Shown here one piece after another: positions 46,449 through 62,377 of a DNA stretch of 64,000 nucleotides (positions within the stretch are counted from its first letter, which is position 1; each line of letters opens with the position of its first letter). The stretch lies in assembly GCF_900187265.1 (NCBI RefSeq), contig NZ_LT906450.1, forward strand, positions 3,401,444 to 3,465,443, written 5' to 3'. The stretch is from Rhodococcus rhodochrous (GTDB taxonomy: Bacteria; Actinomycetota; Actinomycetes; Mycobacteriales; Mycobacteriaceae). A program made the position numbers and the translations under genes. The notes beneath the pieces were generated by a model. The model was given only the letters and a program-made list of their open reading frames with translations, was not told where the DNA came from and did no database searches.

Positions 46449-48611
46449 GTGTCGTCCTCCGCATCCGAAACTGCTGTCGTGTCCGGCTCGGTCGCGCTCC
46501 CCGACCGGGCTGCCTTCCCGCTCGGACCCATCCCGGTCGACGGCGGCACACGCTTCGCCGTCCACGCCCCGCACAGCGACCGCGTCCAGGTCTGCCTCGT
46601 CGACGACGACGGGAACGAACACCGCGTGGACCTGCCCGACCGCACCTACGGGGTCTGGCATGGGGTGGTCCCCGGCGTCGGCGCCGGGCAACGGTACGGC
46701 TACCGCGCCTACGGGCCGTGGCAACCGCAGTGGGGGCTGCGCACCAACCCGCACAAGATCCTGCTCGATCCGTGGGCCCGGCGGATCGACGGCGACGTCG
46801 GCGACCCGGACCGGTTGATCCCCCACCAGGGCGACCCGTTCGGTGCGATGTCGACCGTCGACTCGCTCGGTCACACGCCCCTGTCCGTGGTGACACCCGC
46901 CCTGACGCCCATGCACGACAAGCCCCGCGTGCCGTGGGAGAACACCGTCGTCTACGAACTGCACGTCGGTTCGTACACGGCCCACCACCCGCTCGTGCCA
47001 CCGGAGCTGCGTGGCACCTATCTCGGACTCGCCCACCGGTCGGTCATCGACCATCTGGTGGGGCTGGGGGTGACGACCGTCGAGTTGCTGCCCGTGCAGG
47101 CCTTCGTGACCGAGCCGTCGGTGCGTGCGCGGGGGATGCGCAACCACTGGGGTTATTCGACCGCCTCGTACTTCGCGCCGCATCCCGCCTACGCCGTCAC
47201 GCCGGGCAACGAGATCGCCGAGTTCCGGACGATGGTCGACGCCTTCCACAGCGCCGGGCTCGAGGTGCTGCTCGACGTCGTCTACAACCACACGTGCGAA
47301 GCGTCGGTCGACGGTCCGAGCCTGTCCTGGCGCGGCCTCGACGCGCCCGGCTACTACCTGCTCGACGCGCACGGACGGGACGTCGACCTGACGGGGTGCG
47401 GCAACACCCTCGACGCGTCCTCACCGATCGTCGTGCGGATGGTGTGCGACAGCCTCCGGTACTGGGCGGACGTGATGGGTGTGGACGGCTTCCGCTTCGA
47501 CCTCGCCAGTGCGCTGGCCCGTCCCCGCGGTGGGGCCTTCGATCCGCGGGCGGCACTGCTCACCGCGATCGTCACCGATCCCGTCCTCTGCGACGTCAAG
47601 CTCGTCGCCGAACCGTGGGACGCCACCGCACACGGTTACCAGCTCGGGAACTTCGGCGCGCAATGGGCCGAATGGAACGACCGCTACCGCGACACGGTCC
47701 GCCGCTACTGGGCGGGACGTTCCGGGATCCGCGAGATGGCGTCGCGGCTCACCGGTTCGGAGGACCTCTACGACAGGAACATCCGGCAGCCGTGGATGTC
47801 GGTCAACTTCGTCACCGCCCACGACGGTTTCACCCTCGCCGACGCAGTCTCGTACGAGCGCAAGCACAACGACGAGAACGGTGAGGAGGGCCGGGACGGG
47901 TCGAACAACAACGAGTCGGTGAACCACGGGGTCGAAGGGCCGACCGACGATCCGGAGATCCTCGCCGCTCGCGATCGGCACATCCGGGCGATGCTCGCGA
48001 CACTGCTGTTGTCGACGGGCACACCGATGTTGCTCGCCGGCGACGAGTTCGGGCATACGCAGAACGGCAACAACAACGCCTACTGCGTCCCCGAGGACGT
48101 CCCGGTCCGCGACGCCTGGCCGCTGGACTGGGAGCACGCCGACCGTGCGCGAACGGATTACGTGCGCGAACTGCTCCGGCTGCGCAAGCGCGTCCCGGTG
48201 CTGCGGCAGCGACGCTTCTTCGAGGGGCGTGCCCGGTCCGTGGGGTATCCCGATCTGGTGTGGTTCGGCATCGAGGGGATCGAACTCGACGAGGACGCGT
48301 GGCACGACGACAGTCGCCGCACGCTGCAGGGCTGGGTCGACGGCTCGCAACTCGGCACCGTGACCCGCACCGGAGTCACCCTCGAGGACAGCAGCGGCCT
48401 GTTCGTCCTGCATGCGGGCGACGCCGCCACGGTGACCCTCGCCGGACCCGAGTGGTATCGCGGCGACATCGCGTGCGTCTTCGATTCGAGCGCCCCCGAC
48501 GGCAGGCCTGCGAACACCTCCCCGATGCGGGTGGGGAGTTCGTACCCGGTCGACGGGCCGACGGTGCTGATCTTCCGGATCGCGGACGACGACCCCATCG
48601 AGCACGAATGA
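46449..48611 (+). CDS. glgX: Glycogen debranching protein GlgX
   Basis: GH13 isoamylase-type enzyme of 720 residues that removes short branches from glycogen. An N-terminal CBM48 domain (FPLGPIPVDGGTRFAVHAPH) precedes the barrel. Visible regions: LLDVVYNHTCE, GVDGFRFDLAS with the nucleophile Asp, KLVAEPWDA with the acid/base Glu, and FVTAHDGFTLAD with the stabilising Asp; DEFGHTQNGNNNAY is typical of GlgX/TreX. GTG 46449 is favoured with CAGGAT upstream; GTG 46479 is possible. No glycogen synthase or trehalose genes are next to it. A broken GNAT gene overlaps its stop. Not at this place in M. tuberculosis, as I recall. Confidence 0.94.
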   Translation: MSSSASETAVVSGSVALPDRAAFPLGPIPVDGGTRFAVHAPHSDRVQVCLVDDDGNEHRVDLPDRTYGVWHGVVPGVGAGQRYGYRAYGPWQPQWGLRTNPHKILLDPWARRIDGDVGDPDRLIPHQGDPFGAMSTVDSLGHTPLSVVTPALTPMHDKPRVPWENTVVYELHVGSYTAHHPLVPPELRGTYLGLAHRSVIDHLVGLGVTTVELLPVQAFVTEPSVRARGMRNHWGYSTASYFAPHPAYAVTPGNEIAEFRTMVDAFHSAGLEVLLDVVYNHTCEASVDGPSLSWRGLDAPGYYLLDAHGRDVDLTGCGNTLDASSPIVVRMVCDSLRYWADVMGVDGFRFDLASALARPRGGAFDPRAALLTAIVTDPVLCDVKLVAEPWDATAHGYQLGNFGAQWAEWNDRYRDTVRRYWAGRSGIREMASRLTGSEDLYDRNIRQPWMSVNFVTAHDGFTLADAVSYERKHNDENGEEGRDGSNNNESVNHGVEGPTDDPEILAARDRHIRAMLATLLLSTGTPMLLAGDEFGHTQNGNNNAYCVPEDVPVRDAWPLDWEHADRARTDYVRELLRLRKRVPVLRQRRFFEGRARSVGYPDLVWFGIEGIELDEDAWHDDSRRTLQGWVDGSQLGTVTRTGVTLEDSSGLFVLHAGDAATVTLAGPEWYRGDIACVFDSSAPDGRPANTSPMRVGSSYPVDGPTVLIFRIADDDPIEHE

Positions 48612-48779
48612 TCGACGGCGCCGGTGGATTCCGCGTGCGGGTTCCCACTGCCGACGAGGCGGAGGCGATCGCGGGCGACCCGATCGGCGACGACGCTCCC
48701 GTCCGCGCGCTCCGGCTCCACACCCTGTATGTGCTGCCCGGCCACCGCGGATGCGGTGCGGGACAGGCACTGGTCGAGG

Positions 48780-52780
<4,001 letters not shown>

Positions 52781-53049
52781 TAATCCTCCTGAATGCGCGC
52801 TCGACCTCGGGCTGGAGGCGAACGGTCTCTGGCTTGCGCTCATCGAATCGTAGACCCTCCCCGAAACGGTCGCCCTCCGGGTCCTACTCACTGTCGTACT
52901 CGACTCGCGAGGCTACCTGGAGCGGAGCCGACAACCACAATCCGAGGGTGTGCTGCACCTCACACGCAGGGACGACACCAGGTGACCTCACCACGCGCGA
53001 ACAGCCCGGGTTAGGGTGCACTTCCCCCGCAATCACAGAAGGACGACCC

Positions 53050-54057
53050 GTGCCTGTTCCCTCCTCCCGCCCCGCCCGGTTCGCGGCAGCACTGCTGACC
53101 GCCGCACTCCTCGTCGCCGGCTGCAGTTCGGCCGACACCTCCGACGACTCGTCCACCGACACCGCGTCCGACTCGGCCGCCGACTTCCCCCGGACCGTCG
53201 AACACTTCCGCGGTTCCACCACGATCGAAAGCGAGCCGACCCGCATCGTCGCGCTCGACACGAGCTACTCCGACGCCGTCCTCCTCCTCGAAGCGCCTCT
53301 CGTCGGCTACGTCGACTACCGCACCGACGAGTTCCCCGACTATCTCGGCGACTCGCGGCAGTACGCGACCGACGCCGTGTCCGTCGGCAGAACCGCGGAC
53401 GTGAGCCTCGAACAGGTGGCCGCGCTCGAACCCGACCTCATCCTCTCGGCGGAGGTGCGCGACGGGGAGAACTACGAGGAACTGTCCGCCATCGCCCCGA
53501 CCGTCTTCTCCCAGTCGACCGGACCGACGTGGAAGGACAACATCCGTCTCGTCGCGCAGGCCATCGGCAAGGAGGACCTCGCCGAGCAGAAGATCTCCGA
53601 GTACGAGGAACGCGCCGCGGCAATCGGCGCGGACATCAACGCGAAGGCGGGCAACCCCACGATCTCGGTCGTCCGCTTCGCCGGTGAGCCGACGGCGCGG
53701 CTGTACCGCACCACCTCGTTCAGCGGCATCGTGCTCGAGGACGCCGGTCTCGCCCGCCCCGCGAGCCAGGGCCCCGATCCGTCGGATCCGTCGAGCATCA
53801 TGAACGCCATCAGCCCCGAACTGATCACCGAGGCCGAGGCGGACGTCATCTTCGTCACCACCTACGACCTCGGCGACGGCAAGGCACAGGCGGCGGCCGA
53901 ACCCTTCGTCACCAATCCGCTGTGGGAGAACCTGCAGGGACGGAAGGTCGAGGTCGACGACAGCGTGTGGATGATGCCGGTGAGTATCCAGGGTGCGCAC
54001 CGCATCCTCGACGATCTCGCGGACACCTTCGGCGTCGATCGTCACACGACCGGATAG
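53050..54057 (+). CDS. fecB: Iron-siderophore-type substrate-binding lipoprotein (FecB-like)
   Basis: Extracytoplasmic solute-binding protein of 335 residues, counterpart of Rv3044 (FecB). Signal peptide with lipobox LLVAGCSS, an acidic Ser/Thr/Asp linker, then the periplasmic-binding-protein fold of the cobalamin/Fe3+-siderophore class (RIVALDTSYSDAVLLL, DVSLEQVAALEPDLILSAE, APTVFSQSTGPTWKDNI). GTG 53050 has AGAAGGACG upstream; the frame is open further back. A TAGGGT box at 53012-53017 may be its -10. No permease or ATPase is adjacent, so transport partners must be elsewhere. A homologue follows 46 nt downstream. No complete IdeR iron box was seen. Confidence 0.9.
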   Translation: MPVPSSRPARFAAALLTAALLVAGCSSADTSDDSSTDTASDSAADFPRTVEHFRGSTTIESEPTRIVALDTSYSDAVLLLEAPLVGYVDYRTDEFPDYLGDSRQYATDAVSVGRTADVSLEQVAALEPDLILSAEVRDGENYEELSAIAPTVFSQSTGPTWKDNIRLVAQAIGKEDLAEQKISEYEERAAAIGADINAKAGNPTISVVRFAGEPTARLYRTTSFSGIVLEDAGLARPASQGPDPSDPSSIMNAISPELITEAEADVIFVTTYDLGDGKAQAAAEPFVTNPLWENLQGRKVEVDDSVWMMPVSIQGAHRILDDLADTFGVDRHTTG

Positions 54058-54103
54058 CCTGAGCCGTCCGATCCGAGCAGCGTCCTACAGGAGTTGGTCC
54101 GAC

Positions 54104-55162
54104 GTGTTTTCCGTGCACCGGTCACGAGCAGTGCTCGTCGCAGCCGTCGCTGCGGTGACGACAGCCCTGGCCGGATGCTCCACACCTCCCGACGACGACG
54201 CGTCCGAGATCGTGCGCACCACGACCCGCATCGCCGGTGCGTCGGTCGTGGGCATCGACCGGGACACGTCGACCGCGTGCGCACTCCCCTCCCCGCTCGA
54301 TCCGGGACAGCCCACCACCGGCACCCGACCGGTCCTGCACACCGCAGGCCGGTCGGATGTGCCCGCCGACCCGCAGCGGATCGTCGTCCTCGACCCCGCG
54401 GCGCTCGACGCGGTGTGCGCCCTGGGCCTGTGGGAGCGCGTCGTGGGAGCGAGCGCCGAGGTCACCGGCCGGCCGGAATACCTCGGCTACGGGATCGGCG
54501 AACTCCCGCCCGTGGGTGCCGCGGGCAACCCGGACGTCGCGGCGATCGAACGCGCACAGCCGGATGTGATCCTCGGCTCCTCCACCGCCCCGGACGTGTA
54601 CGCCTCCCTCAGTGGCATCGCACCCACCGTGCTGGTCGGGTCCGATCCGGTCTTCTGGAGGGAACAGTTCGTGCGGGTCGGTGAGGCGCTCGGGCGCACG
54701 GAGGCCGCGCGGCGCGTGCTCGACGACTACGCGACGGCCGCGCGCGATCTGGGCCGCGAGCTCGTGTCGTCCCAGACGCAGGCGTCGATCGTCCGGTTCA
54801 CGCCCGACGGTCCCACCGTCGAGGGCACCGCGTCGTTCGCGGGGCAGGTGCTCGGCGACGTCGGGGCTGCCCGGCCACCGGCCCAGCGGTTCGCGGTGGT
54901 CGACGGACAACCGTGGCAGGCCGTCGACACGGAGGACCCGGCCGCCGCCGACGGCGATGTGATCTTCGTCCGCTTCGCCGGTGAGGACGGGCTCGGGGCC
55001 GGCAAGGACTACATGCAGACCGACGAGTGGCTCGACCTCGGTGCCGTGCGCGACAACCGTCTGTTCTCCGTGGCCGACGACGTGTGGTCGACCCCCGGAC
55101 CGGTCGCCGCCCGGGCGATCCTCACCGACCTGACGTACACCCTCAACGGATATTCGAACTGA
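54104..55162 (+). CDS. Second FecB-like substrate-binding lipoprotein
   Basis: Solute-binding lipoprotein of 352 residues, paralogous in fold to the preceding gene but strongly diverged. Lipobox TALAGCST; a roughly 60-residue insert with a Cys (DTSTACALPSPL) precedes the binding domain. Domain segments: DPQRIVVLDPAALDAVCALG, NPDVAAIERAQPDVILGSST, APTVLVGSDPVFWREQFVRV, DDVWSTPGPVAARAIL. GTG 54104 has ACAGGAG upstream; GTG 54113 is possible. Probably co-transcribed with the first binding protein. Ligand unknown. M. tuberculosis has only one gene here, as I recall. Confidence 0.87.
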   Translation: MFSVHRSRAVLVAAVAAVTTALAGCSTPPDDDASEIVRTTTRIAGASVVGIDRDTSTACALPSPLDPGQPTTGTRPVLHTAGRSDVPADPQRIVVLDPAALDAVCALGLWERVVGASAEVTGRPEYLGYGIGELPPVGAAGNPDVAAIERAQPDVILGSSTAPDVYASLSGIAPTVLVGSDPVFWREQFVRVGEALGRTEAARRVLDDYATAARDLGRELVSSQTQASIVRFTPDGPTVEGTASFAGQVLGDVGAARPPAQRFAVVDGQPWQAVDTEDPAAADGDVIFVRFAGEDGLGAGKDYMQTDEWLDLGAVRDNRLFSVADDVWSTPGPVAARAILTDLTYTLNGYSN

Positions 55163-55170
55163 TCGCCGAC

Positions 55171-55202
55171 TCGACCGGCGGCAGCACGATTGCCGGTATA
55201 GA
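55171..55202 (+). promoter_or_regulatory. Weak predicted promoter of the second Nudix gene
   Basis: TATAGA (55197-55202) lies 9 nt before the GTG at 55212, and TCGACC (55171-55176) sits 20 bp upstream. Spacing is long, so this is tentative; it would give a transcript with almost no leader. Confidence 0.3.
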
Positions 55203-55211
55203 AACGAGGGC

Positions 55212-55685
55212 GTGCCGATACCCGATTTCGTCCTCCAGCTCCGCTCACACGTAGGAACCGCTCCCCTGTGGCTGCCGGGGGTGAGCGCGATCGTCACGGA
55301 CGACCGTGATCGCGTCCTGCTCACCCGCCGCGCCGACAACGGCATGTGGGCCGTGGTGTCCGGCATCCTCGAACCCGGTGAGGAACCGGCGGTCGCCGCG
55401 GTCCGGGAAGTGCTCGAGGAGACGGGGGTCGCCGCCGAGATCGTGCGGCTGACGAGCGTCGATGTCACGGCACCGATCACCTATCCCAACGGCGACGTCG
55501 CGCAGTACCTCGACGTGTGCTTCCTGCTCCGCGCGACCGGCGGGGACGCACGCGTCGCCGACGACGAGAACCTCGAGGTGGCCTGGTTCGCGCCGGACGA
55601 CCTTCCCGAACCGCTCACCGAGACGTCGCGTCTGCGGCTCGGGAAGGCTCTCGCCGGCCGTGCGGAGGCGTGGTTCCGTCAGTAG
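55212..55685 (+). CDS. Nudix hydrolase, MutT-like
   Basis: Nudix protein of 157 residues with an uninterrupted box: GILEPGEEPAVAAVREVLEE followed by TGV. The N-terminus (PIPDFVLQLRSHVGTAPLWL then PGVSAIVTD) resembles actinobacterial ADP-ribose/NTP-type Nudix enzymes. Substrate unknown. Start is a GTG at 55212. Its last codons overlap by 7 nt the 3' end of the convergent arabinosyltransferase gene. Confidence 0.9.
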   Translation: MPIPDFVLQLRSHVGTAPLWLPGVSAIVTDDRDRVLLTRRADNGMWAVVSGILEPGEEPAVAAVREVLEETGVAAEIVRLTSVDVTAPITYPNGDVAQYLDVCFLLRATGGDARVADDENLEVAWFAPDDLPEPLTETSRLRLGKALAGRAEAWFRQ

Positions 55686-58600
55686 GCGGTGTTGATCGGA
55701 CCCGGGCTCCACAGACCGCTGCGTGTGACCGTGGCGGTGTCGGGTTCCACGGTCTCCGTCGACGGATCGATCGGCGTGTACTGCTCGATCGCTCCCCAGT
55801 CGCGGTCCCAGTCGTGATGGAGATACGACGGGATCGTGCGGGCCCGCAGCAACTGGTCGGTCCAGCCGAGAGGACCGCCACCGTTGTGGTCCTGCCACAG
55901 ATCCGTGGAGATGGCACCGATCCGGTCCGGCAGGATCCGGTACTCGGGGATCTCGGCGATGCCGTTGCGGTGCAACATCTGCCGCTGGCACGGGAAGTTG
56001 AGCCCGACCGCCCAGTCCAGCAGGACCGGAGTGTCGCTCCCGACGACCTGCTGCAGGGTCTGCGTCTGCGGCACGCGTGGCGGAGTGAACGCCAGCCACT
56101 GTTCGGGCGCGAGATCGTTGTCGGAGGCGACAATCCGTACCGCGTCGACCTCGCCCGGCAGCGTGTCCATCGGGACACGCAGATTCCTCCACGAGGGCGC
56201 CGGACCGATGTCGATCGGCAACGCCCGTCCCAGCGCGGTGACGCTGCCGTCGGCCGCGGTGGTCCCGTATTCGAGTTCGAGTCGCTGACCGTAGGTTTCG
56301 GTTCCGTCGGCGTCGACGGAGAAGATCCGGCCGGCCGCGGCGATGGTGACGAGATCCCCGCGCGAACCGGCTGCGTCGGGTTCGGGCAGCCGGAACCAGG
56401 CGCTCGTGACGTCACCGAGGGACGATCCGTGGCTGCCCAGCACCGGGGTGGTCGCCGGATCGAGCCCGAACGGCAAAGCGACGGTGCTGCCGTTGATTCC
56501 GACTCCGCCGGTACCACCGCCGGTGCCTCCGGTACCGCCGGTCGAGGTCTGGTCGTCGTTCGTGTCGACCGTGTTGGCGGTACCGGCCGAGGCCGAGTCG
56601 TCGTCCGGGGTCAGATCGAGGGCGACACCACCCGGCGTGAACCCGTCCCCTCCTCCGGCATCGAGAGCGGTGGCCGTGTCGGCGCCGATCGGAGTGAGCA
56701 CCGAGGCGTTCGGGTCCGTCTCGAGCAACACGTCGTTCGCGAGCGCACACGAGTTGCCGGTGAGCGTGTCGAAGTTGGACCGTGCCACCGAATAACCCGG
56801 GTACTGCGAGATCGCGCCCTTGGCCAGTGACAGCACCTCGAACAGCACCATCGCGGCGGCGGCGACGGTCAACGGCGGCACCGCCCACAACCGGGACGGG
56901 ACGTCGGTGCGGGTGGAGGCGACGGGGTGGATGTGCCACCACGCGGCGAGCAGCAAGGCGACGACCGTCACCGCGAAGAACACGGTGGAGAAGCCGAACC
57001 CGGCGACCGACGGCGGCTTGTCCCACCACGGGACCCCGTAGCTCGAGACGTACCACCAGCCGTTGGGGCCGATGAACGACATGGTCACCACGAACGACAC
57101 CGCCGCGGCGAACAGGGCGCGGTTGCGTCGCGAACGCAGCACCGCGGGGCCGGTGGCCACGGCGGCGAGCATCGCCACTGCGGCCGCCAGACCTGCGTAG
57201 ATCCCGAAGTGGTGGGTCCACTTGGTGGGCGCGAACATCATCAGCACCAGCGCGCCGAGGGTGATGCCGACGATGCGGCGGGACGGACCCTGCGCGGTGC
57301 CGGGGATGTGCCCACCGCGGCGCAGCATCGCCACGATCGCCACTGCCAGGCACAACGCCAGGGTGAAGACCGCGAACCTGCGGGCCAGCGAGCCGTCCAC
57401 GGTGATCTGCAACAGGTACTGGTAGCGCAGATACTCCTGGAACCACGGCACGTTCGGGCCGACACCGTGCACGTGCTGCATCTCCAGCACCGCCGCGAGA
57501 GTCTGGTCGGCGAAGACCGGCACCAGGATCACCAGTCCGGCCGCGAGCATCGGCGCGAGAACCGGCAGCCATCCCAGGGTCTGTGCCCGTCGATGGAGGA
57601 TGCGGGCGATGGGGCGGGCACCGGCGATCAGCGCGGCGAAACAGATGATGCCCGAACGGTCCCGCGGTCACGGTGAGCGCGGCGACGAGGATCGCGGCCG
57701 CCGCGGGCAGCAGACGCCGGGTGGCGATCGCGCGTTCGACCGAGCACCAGGTGAGCACGATGCCCGTCGCGACGATCGGTTCCGGGCGCAGTCCGTTGTT
57801 GAGCGGCAGCCAGAACGCCAGGAACACCAGCGCCCCGGTCCACAGCGGAAGCCGGTTGCGGCGCAGCGCGACGCCGAGACGCGGAGCGACCTCGCGGCTG
57901 AGCACCCACCAGCACAGGATTCCGGCGGTCAGCGCCGGTAGCCGCATCCAGATGCTCGCCGTCGAGACCTGGGTCATCAGGGCGAGGACGTCGTAGAAGG
58001 GGGTACCGAAGGGCGCTTCGGGCACACCGAACCACCGGAAGTAGTTCGCCATGTACCCGGCCTCACCCGCGGCGCGGGCCATCCCGAGCTGATAGCCGTC
58101 GTCGGCGGTGTTCGCCCCGATGACATGCCAGAGGAGCAGCGTTCCGGCGACCAGCGCGTCGATGCGGGTGAACGACCACCAGGACGCCGGCAACAGGCGA
58201 CGGTGAAGACGACCGTCGGCGCGATCGAGCCGGGCCAGCGTCCACAACGCCAGTGCCGTGGCCACCACCGCGACGATCATCGCGACGATCTTCAGCACTG
58301 TCGGAGACGTCGTGAAACGGGTGTCGACGGTCGCGGTGACCGAGACACCGTCGAGTGCGGGTCCGGGCAGGTCGGTGAAGATGCCGACCAGTTGGGGCCG
58401 CAGGTCGCGGTCGAAGGTCCGCTCCCCCGCCGCCCCGGCAGAGCCGGTGATCGTGGCGACGGTGCGTTCCGAGTTCGAGGACAGGGTGATCGAGCAGTCC
58501 CCGGCCAGGTCGTCCACCGGTGCCGAGGAGAGCAGCGTGTTGCGGGAGATCACCTCGAACATCGCCGGCCCGTCGTCACCGGCCGGCCGGACACGGGCGA

Positions 58601-58955
58601 TCAGTCCGTAGCGCTCACGGTCGGGAGCTCCCGAGGGGAGTGTGGAGAAGACGGTGCCGCCGTCCGGCAGCGCATCGCGCACGGACCGGCACTCGATCGT
58701 GGCGTCGAGATCGACCGGCGCATAGGACACCAGCGGGGCCGAGATGCCGGCGTTGCTCCCGCCCTGCGGCCAGTCGATGGTCGAAGTGGTCTGTGTCACG
58801 GGCAGGAACGGCATCGCGATCGATGCGGCGATCCCCACGACGGCGGCGAGCACCGCCCACAGACGGGTCCGCTGGTCGACTGCTCGCCCGCCCGAAGGCG
58901 CGCGTTCGGTTGTCACCGGCCGAGGCGAGCCCGACGCTTCTCTTGTCTCGGTCAC
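55679..58955 (-). pseudogene. emb: Arabinosyltransferase (Emb family) with a frameshift
   Basis: Homologue of EmbA/B/C, which add arabinofuranose from decaprenyl-phosphoarabinose to cell-wall arabinogalactan or lipoarabinomannan. From GTG 58955 the first frame encodes the N-terminal domain and membrane helices with the GT-C acidic motif in GANTADDGYQLGMARAAGE, up to LVAALTVTAGPFG; there the frame is lost. From about 57652 a second frame continues GIICFAALIAGARPIARI and on through the C-terminal carbohydrate-binding domain to the stop at 55679. Total length is 3277 nt, 1092 codons plus one base, so a single extra base (CCC at 57651-57653 on the plus strand is the likely run) accounts for it. 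An intact protein would be about 1091 residues, the Emb length. Real mutation or sequencing error cannot be told apart here. Confidence 0.85.
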
Positions 58956-58999
58956 GAGGAGCGATGCTATCGGTGACGGGCCGGGCCGCGAAAAGCACA

Positions 59000-59041
59000 C
59001 GATCCCGCACCCGGGCGCTGCTGCGCCGGTGTGCGGGATCG
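59000..59041 (-). terminator. Terminator of the nrd genes
   Basis: CGATCCCGCAC (59000-59010) pairs over 11 bp with GTGCGGGATCG (59031-59041); the 20-nt loop can fold further through GCGC pairs with one bulge. It is 33 nt after the nrdF stop. Confidence 0.7.
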
Positions 59042-59074
59042 ATGCGTTCGGGCCGGTGACGGAGAATGTCTACG

Positions 59075-60079
<1,005 letters not shown>

Positions 60080-60128
60080 TTACCTACCTGAATTGTGTGC
60101 TGGTGCAAGGACTGTCGGGGAGAACGGA

Positions 60129-62294
60129 TCACAGCATGCAGGAGACGCAGTTCTCCACCTCGGTGCCCTCGAGCGCCATCTGCCGCAGGCGGATGTAGTA
60201 CAGGGTCTTGATTCCCTTGCGCCACGCGTAGATCTGGGCCTTGTTCACGTCGCGGGTGGTGACGGTGTCCTTGAAGAACAGCGTCAGCGACAGCCCCTGG
60301 TCGACGTGCTGCGTCGCGGCAGCGTAGGTGTCGATGATCTTCTCGTAGCCGATCTCGTAGGCATCCTGGAAGTACTCGAGATTCTCGTTCGTCATGTAGG
60401 GCGCCGGGTAGTAGACACGCCCGATCTTGCCCTCCTTGCGGATCTCGATCTTCGACGCGACCGGGTGGATCGAGCTCGTCGAGTGGTTGATGTACGAGAT
60501 CGAACCGGTGGGCGGAACCGCCTGCAGGTTCTGGTTGTAGATGCCGTGCTTCTGCACGGACTCCTTCAGCTCGCGCCAGTCCTGCTGCGTGGGGATCGTG
60601 ATGTTCGACTCGGCGAACAGCTGACGGACCCGCTCGGTCGCGGGCTCCCACACCTGATCGGTGTACTTGTCGAAGAACTCACCCGACGCGTACTTCGACT
60701 CCGGGAAGCCCTTGAAGTACGTACCGCGCTCGATCGCGATCTTGTTCGACGCACGCAGGGCGTGGAACAGCACGGTGTAGAAGTAGATGTTCGTGAAGTC
60801 GACGCCTTCTTCGGACCCGTAGAAGATGTGCTCGCGGGCGAGGAAGCCGTGCAGGTTCATCTGGCCGAGGCCGATGGCGTGGGATTCGTTGTTGCCCCGC
60901 TCGATCGACGGCACCGACGAGATCGTCGTCTGGTCGGAGACGGCCGTCAGGCCGCGGATGGCGACCTCGATGGTCTGCGCGAAGTCGGGCGAGTCCATCG
61001 TCTTCGCGATGTTCAGCGAGCCGAGGTTGCACGAGATGTCCTTGCCCACATGGCTGTAGGACAGGTCGTCGTTGAACTCCGAGGGGGTCGAGACCTGCAG
61101 GATCTCCGAGCACAGGTTCGAGTGCGTGATCTTTCCGGCGATCGGGTTGGCCCGGTTCACCGTGTCCTCGAACATGACGTAGGGGTAGCCCGACTCGAAC
61201 TGCAGCTCGGCGACGGTCTGGAAGAACTCGCGCGCCTTGATCTTCGACTTGCGGATGCGCTTGTCGTCGACCATCTCGTAGTACTTCTCGGTGACGTCGA
61301 TGTCAGCGAAGGGCTTGCCGTAGACACGCTCGACGTCGTACGGCGAGAACAGGTACATGTCCTCGTTCTTCTTCGCCAGCTCGAACGTGATATCGGGGAT
61401 GACGACGCCCAGCGAGAGGGTCTTGATGCGAATCTTCTCGTCGGCGTTCTCGCGCTTGGTGTCGAGGAAACGGTAGATGTCGGGGTGATGCGCGTGCAGG
61501 TAGACCGCACCGGCACCCTGACGGGCACCGAGCTGGTTGGCGTAGGAGAACGAGTCCTCGAGCAGCTTCATGATCGGGATGACGCCGGAGGACTGGTTCT
61601 CGATCTTCTTGATCGGGGCGCCGTGCTCACGAATGTTGCTGAGCAGCAAGGCGACACCGCCACCGCGCTTGGACAGTTGCAGTGCGGAGTTGATGGAGCG
61701 GCCGATCGACTCCATGTTGTCCTCGATGCGGAGCAGGAAGCACGAGACGGGCTCGCCGCGCTGCTTCTTGCCCGAGTTGAGGAAGGTCGGGGTGGCCGGC
61801 TGGAAACGACCCGAGATGATCTCGTCGACGAGGTGCCGGGCGAGGATCTCGTCGCCGTCGGCGAGCGTCAGCGCGACCATGCACACGCGGTCCTCGAAAC
61901 GCTCGAGGTAGCGCTTGCCGTCGAACGTCTTGAGCGTGTACGAGGTGTAGTACTTGAACGCACCGAGGAAGGTCGGGAACCGGAACTTCTTCGAATATGC
62001 GTGCTCGAACAGCGATTTGACGAATGCGCGCGAATACTTCTCGAGCACCTCGGGCTCGTAGTAGTTCTCCTCGACGAGGTAGTCGAGCTTCTCGTCGAGG
62101 TTGTGGAAGAAGACCGTGTTCTGGTTGACGTGCTGCAGGAAGTACTGACGGGCGGCGGCCACATCCTTGTCGAACTGGATCTCGCCGTTGGGGCCGTACA
62201 GATTCAACATCGCGTTGAGCGCGTGGTAGTCGAGATCCTTGAGCGAATCGTCGAGGTGTGCGCTCGTGGCGGGAGCGGGATCGGTAATGGTCAC
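60129..62294 (-). CDS. nrdE: Class Ib ribonucleotide reductase, alpha subunit
   Basis: Catalytic subunit that reduces ribonucleoside diphosphates. The 721 residues contain [26 protein letters not shown] with catalytic Cys, the [11 protein letters not shown] region, the radical-transfer Tyr pair in the C-terminal part and the C-terminal VENCVSCML, whose CxxC is re-reduced by NrdH. The N-terminal ATP-cone of class Ia enzymes is absent, as expected for NrdE. GTG 62294 is the start. An 83-nt gap separates it from nrdI. Long open frames on the opposite strand here are codon-bias shadows. Confidence 0.98.
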   Translation of the reverse strand: MTITDPAPATSAHLDDSLKDLDYHALNAMLNLYGPNGEIQFDKDVAAARQYFLQHVNQNTVFFHNLDEKLDYLVEENYYEPEVLEKYSRAFVKSLFEHAYSKKFRFPTFLGAFKYYTSYTLKTFDGKRYLERFEDRVCMVALTLADGDEILARHLVDEIISGRFQPATPTFLNSGKKQRGEPVSCFLLRIEDNMESIGRSINSALQLSKRGGGVALLLSNIREHGAPIKKIENQSSGVIPIMKLLEDSFSYANQLGARQGAGAVYLHAHHPDIYRFLDTKRENADEKIRIKTLSLGVVIPDITFELAKKNEDMYLFSPYDVERVYGKPFADIDVTEKYYEMVDDKRIRKSKIKAREFFQTVAELQFESGYPYVMFEDTVNRANPIAGKITHSNLCSEILQVSTPSEFNDDLSYSHVGKDISCNLGSLNIAKTMDSPDFAQTIEVAIRGLTAVSDQTTISSVPSIERGNNESHAIGLGQMNLHGFLAREHIFYGSEEGVDFTNIYFYTVLFHALRASNKIAIERGTYFKGFPESKYASGEFFDKYTDQVWEPATERVRQLFAESNITIPTQQDWRELKESVQKHGIYNQNLQAVPPTGSISYINHSTSSIHPVASKIEIRKEGKIGRVYYPAPYMTNENLEYFQDAYEIGYEKIIDTYAAATQHVDQGLSLTLFFKDTVTTRDVNKAQIYAWRKGIKTLYYIRLRQMALEGTEVENCVSCML

Positions 62295-62377
62295 AGTGCT
62301 GTCCCCACTTGTCGGAGTTAGGAAACGGCCGCGCAGTCACGTCCGCGACGCGCGTCGAATACGGATACGGATGTGGC

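Noticed and set aside
53011-53021. Possible IdeR iron box (TTAGGGTGCAC) before the FecB-like gene
   Set aside because: Only one half resembles the iron box and there is no inverted second half; TAGGGT fits better as a -10 element.
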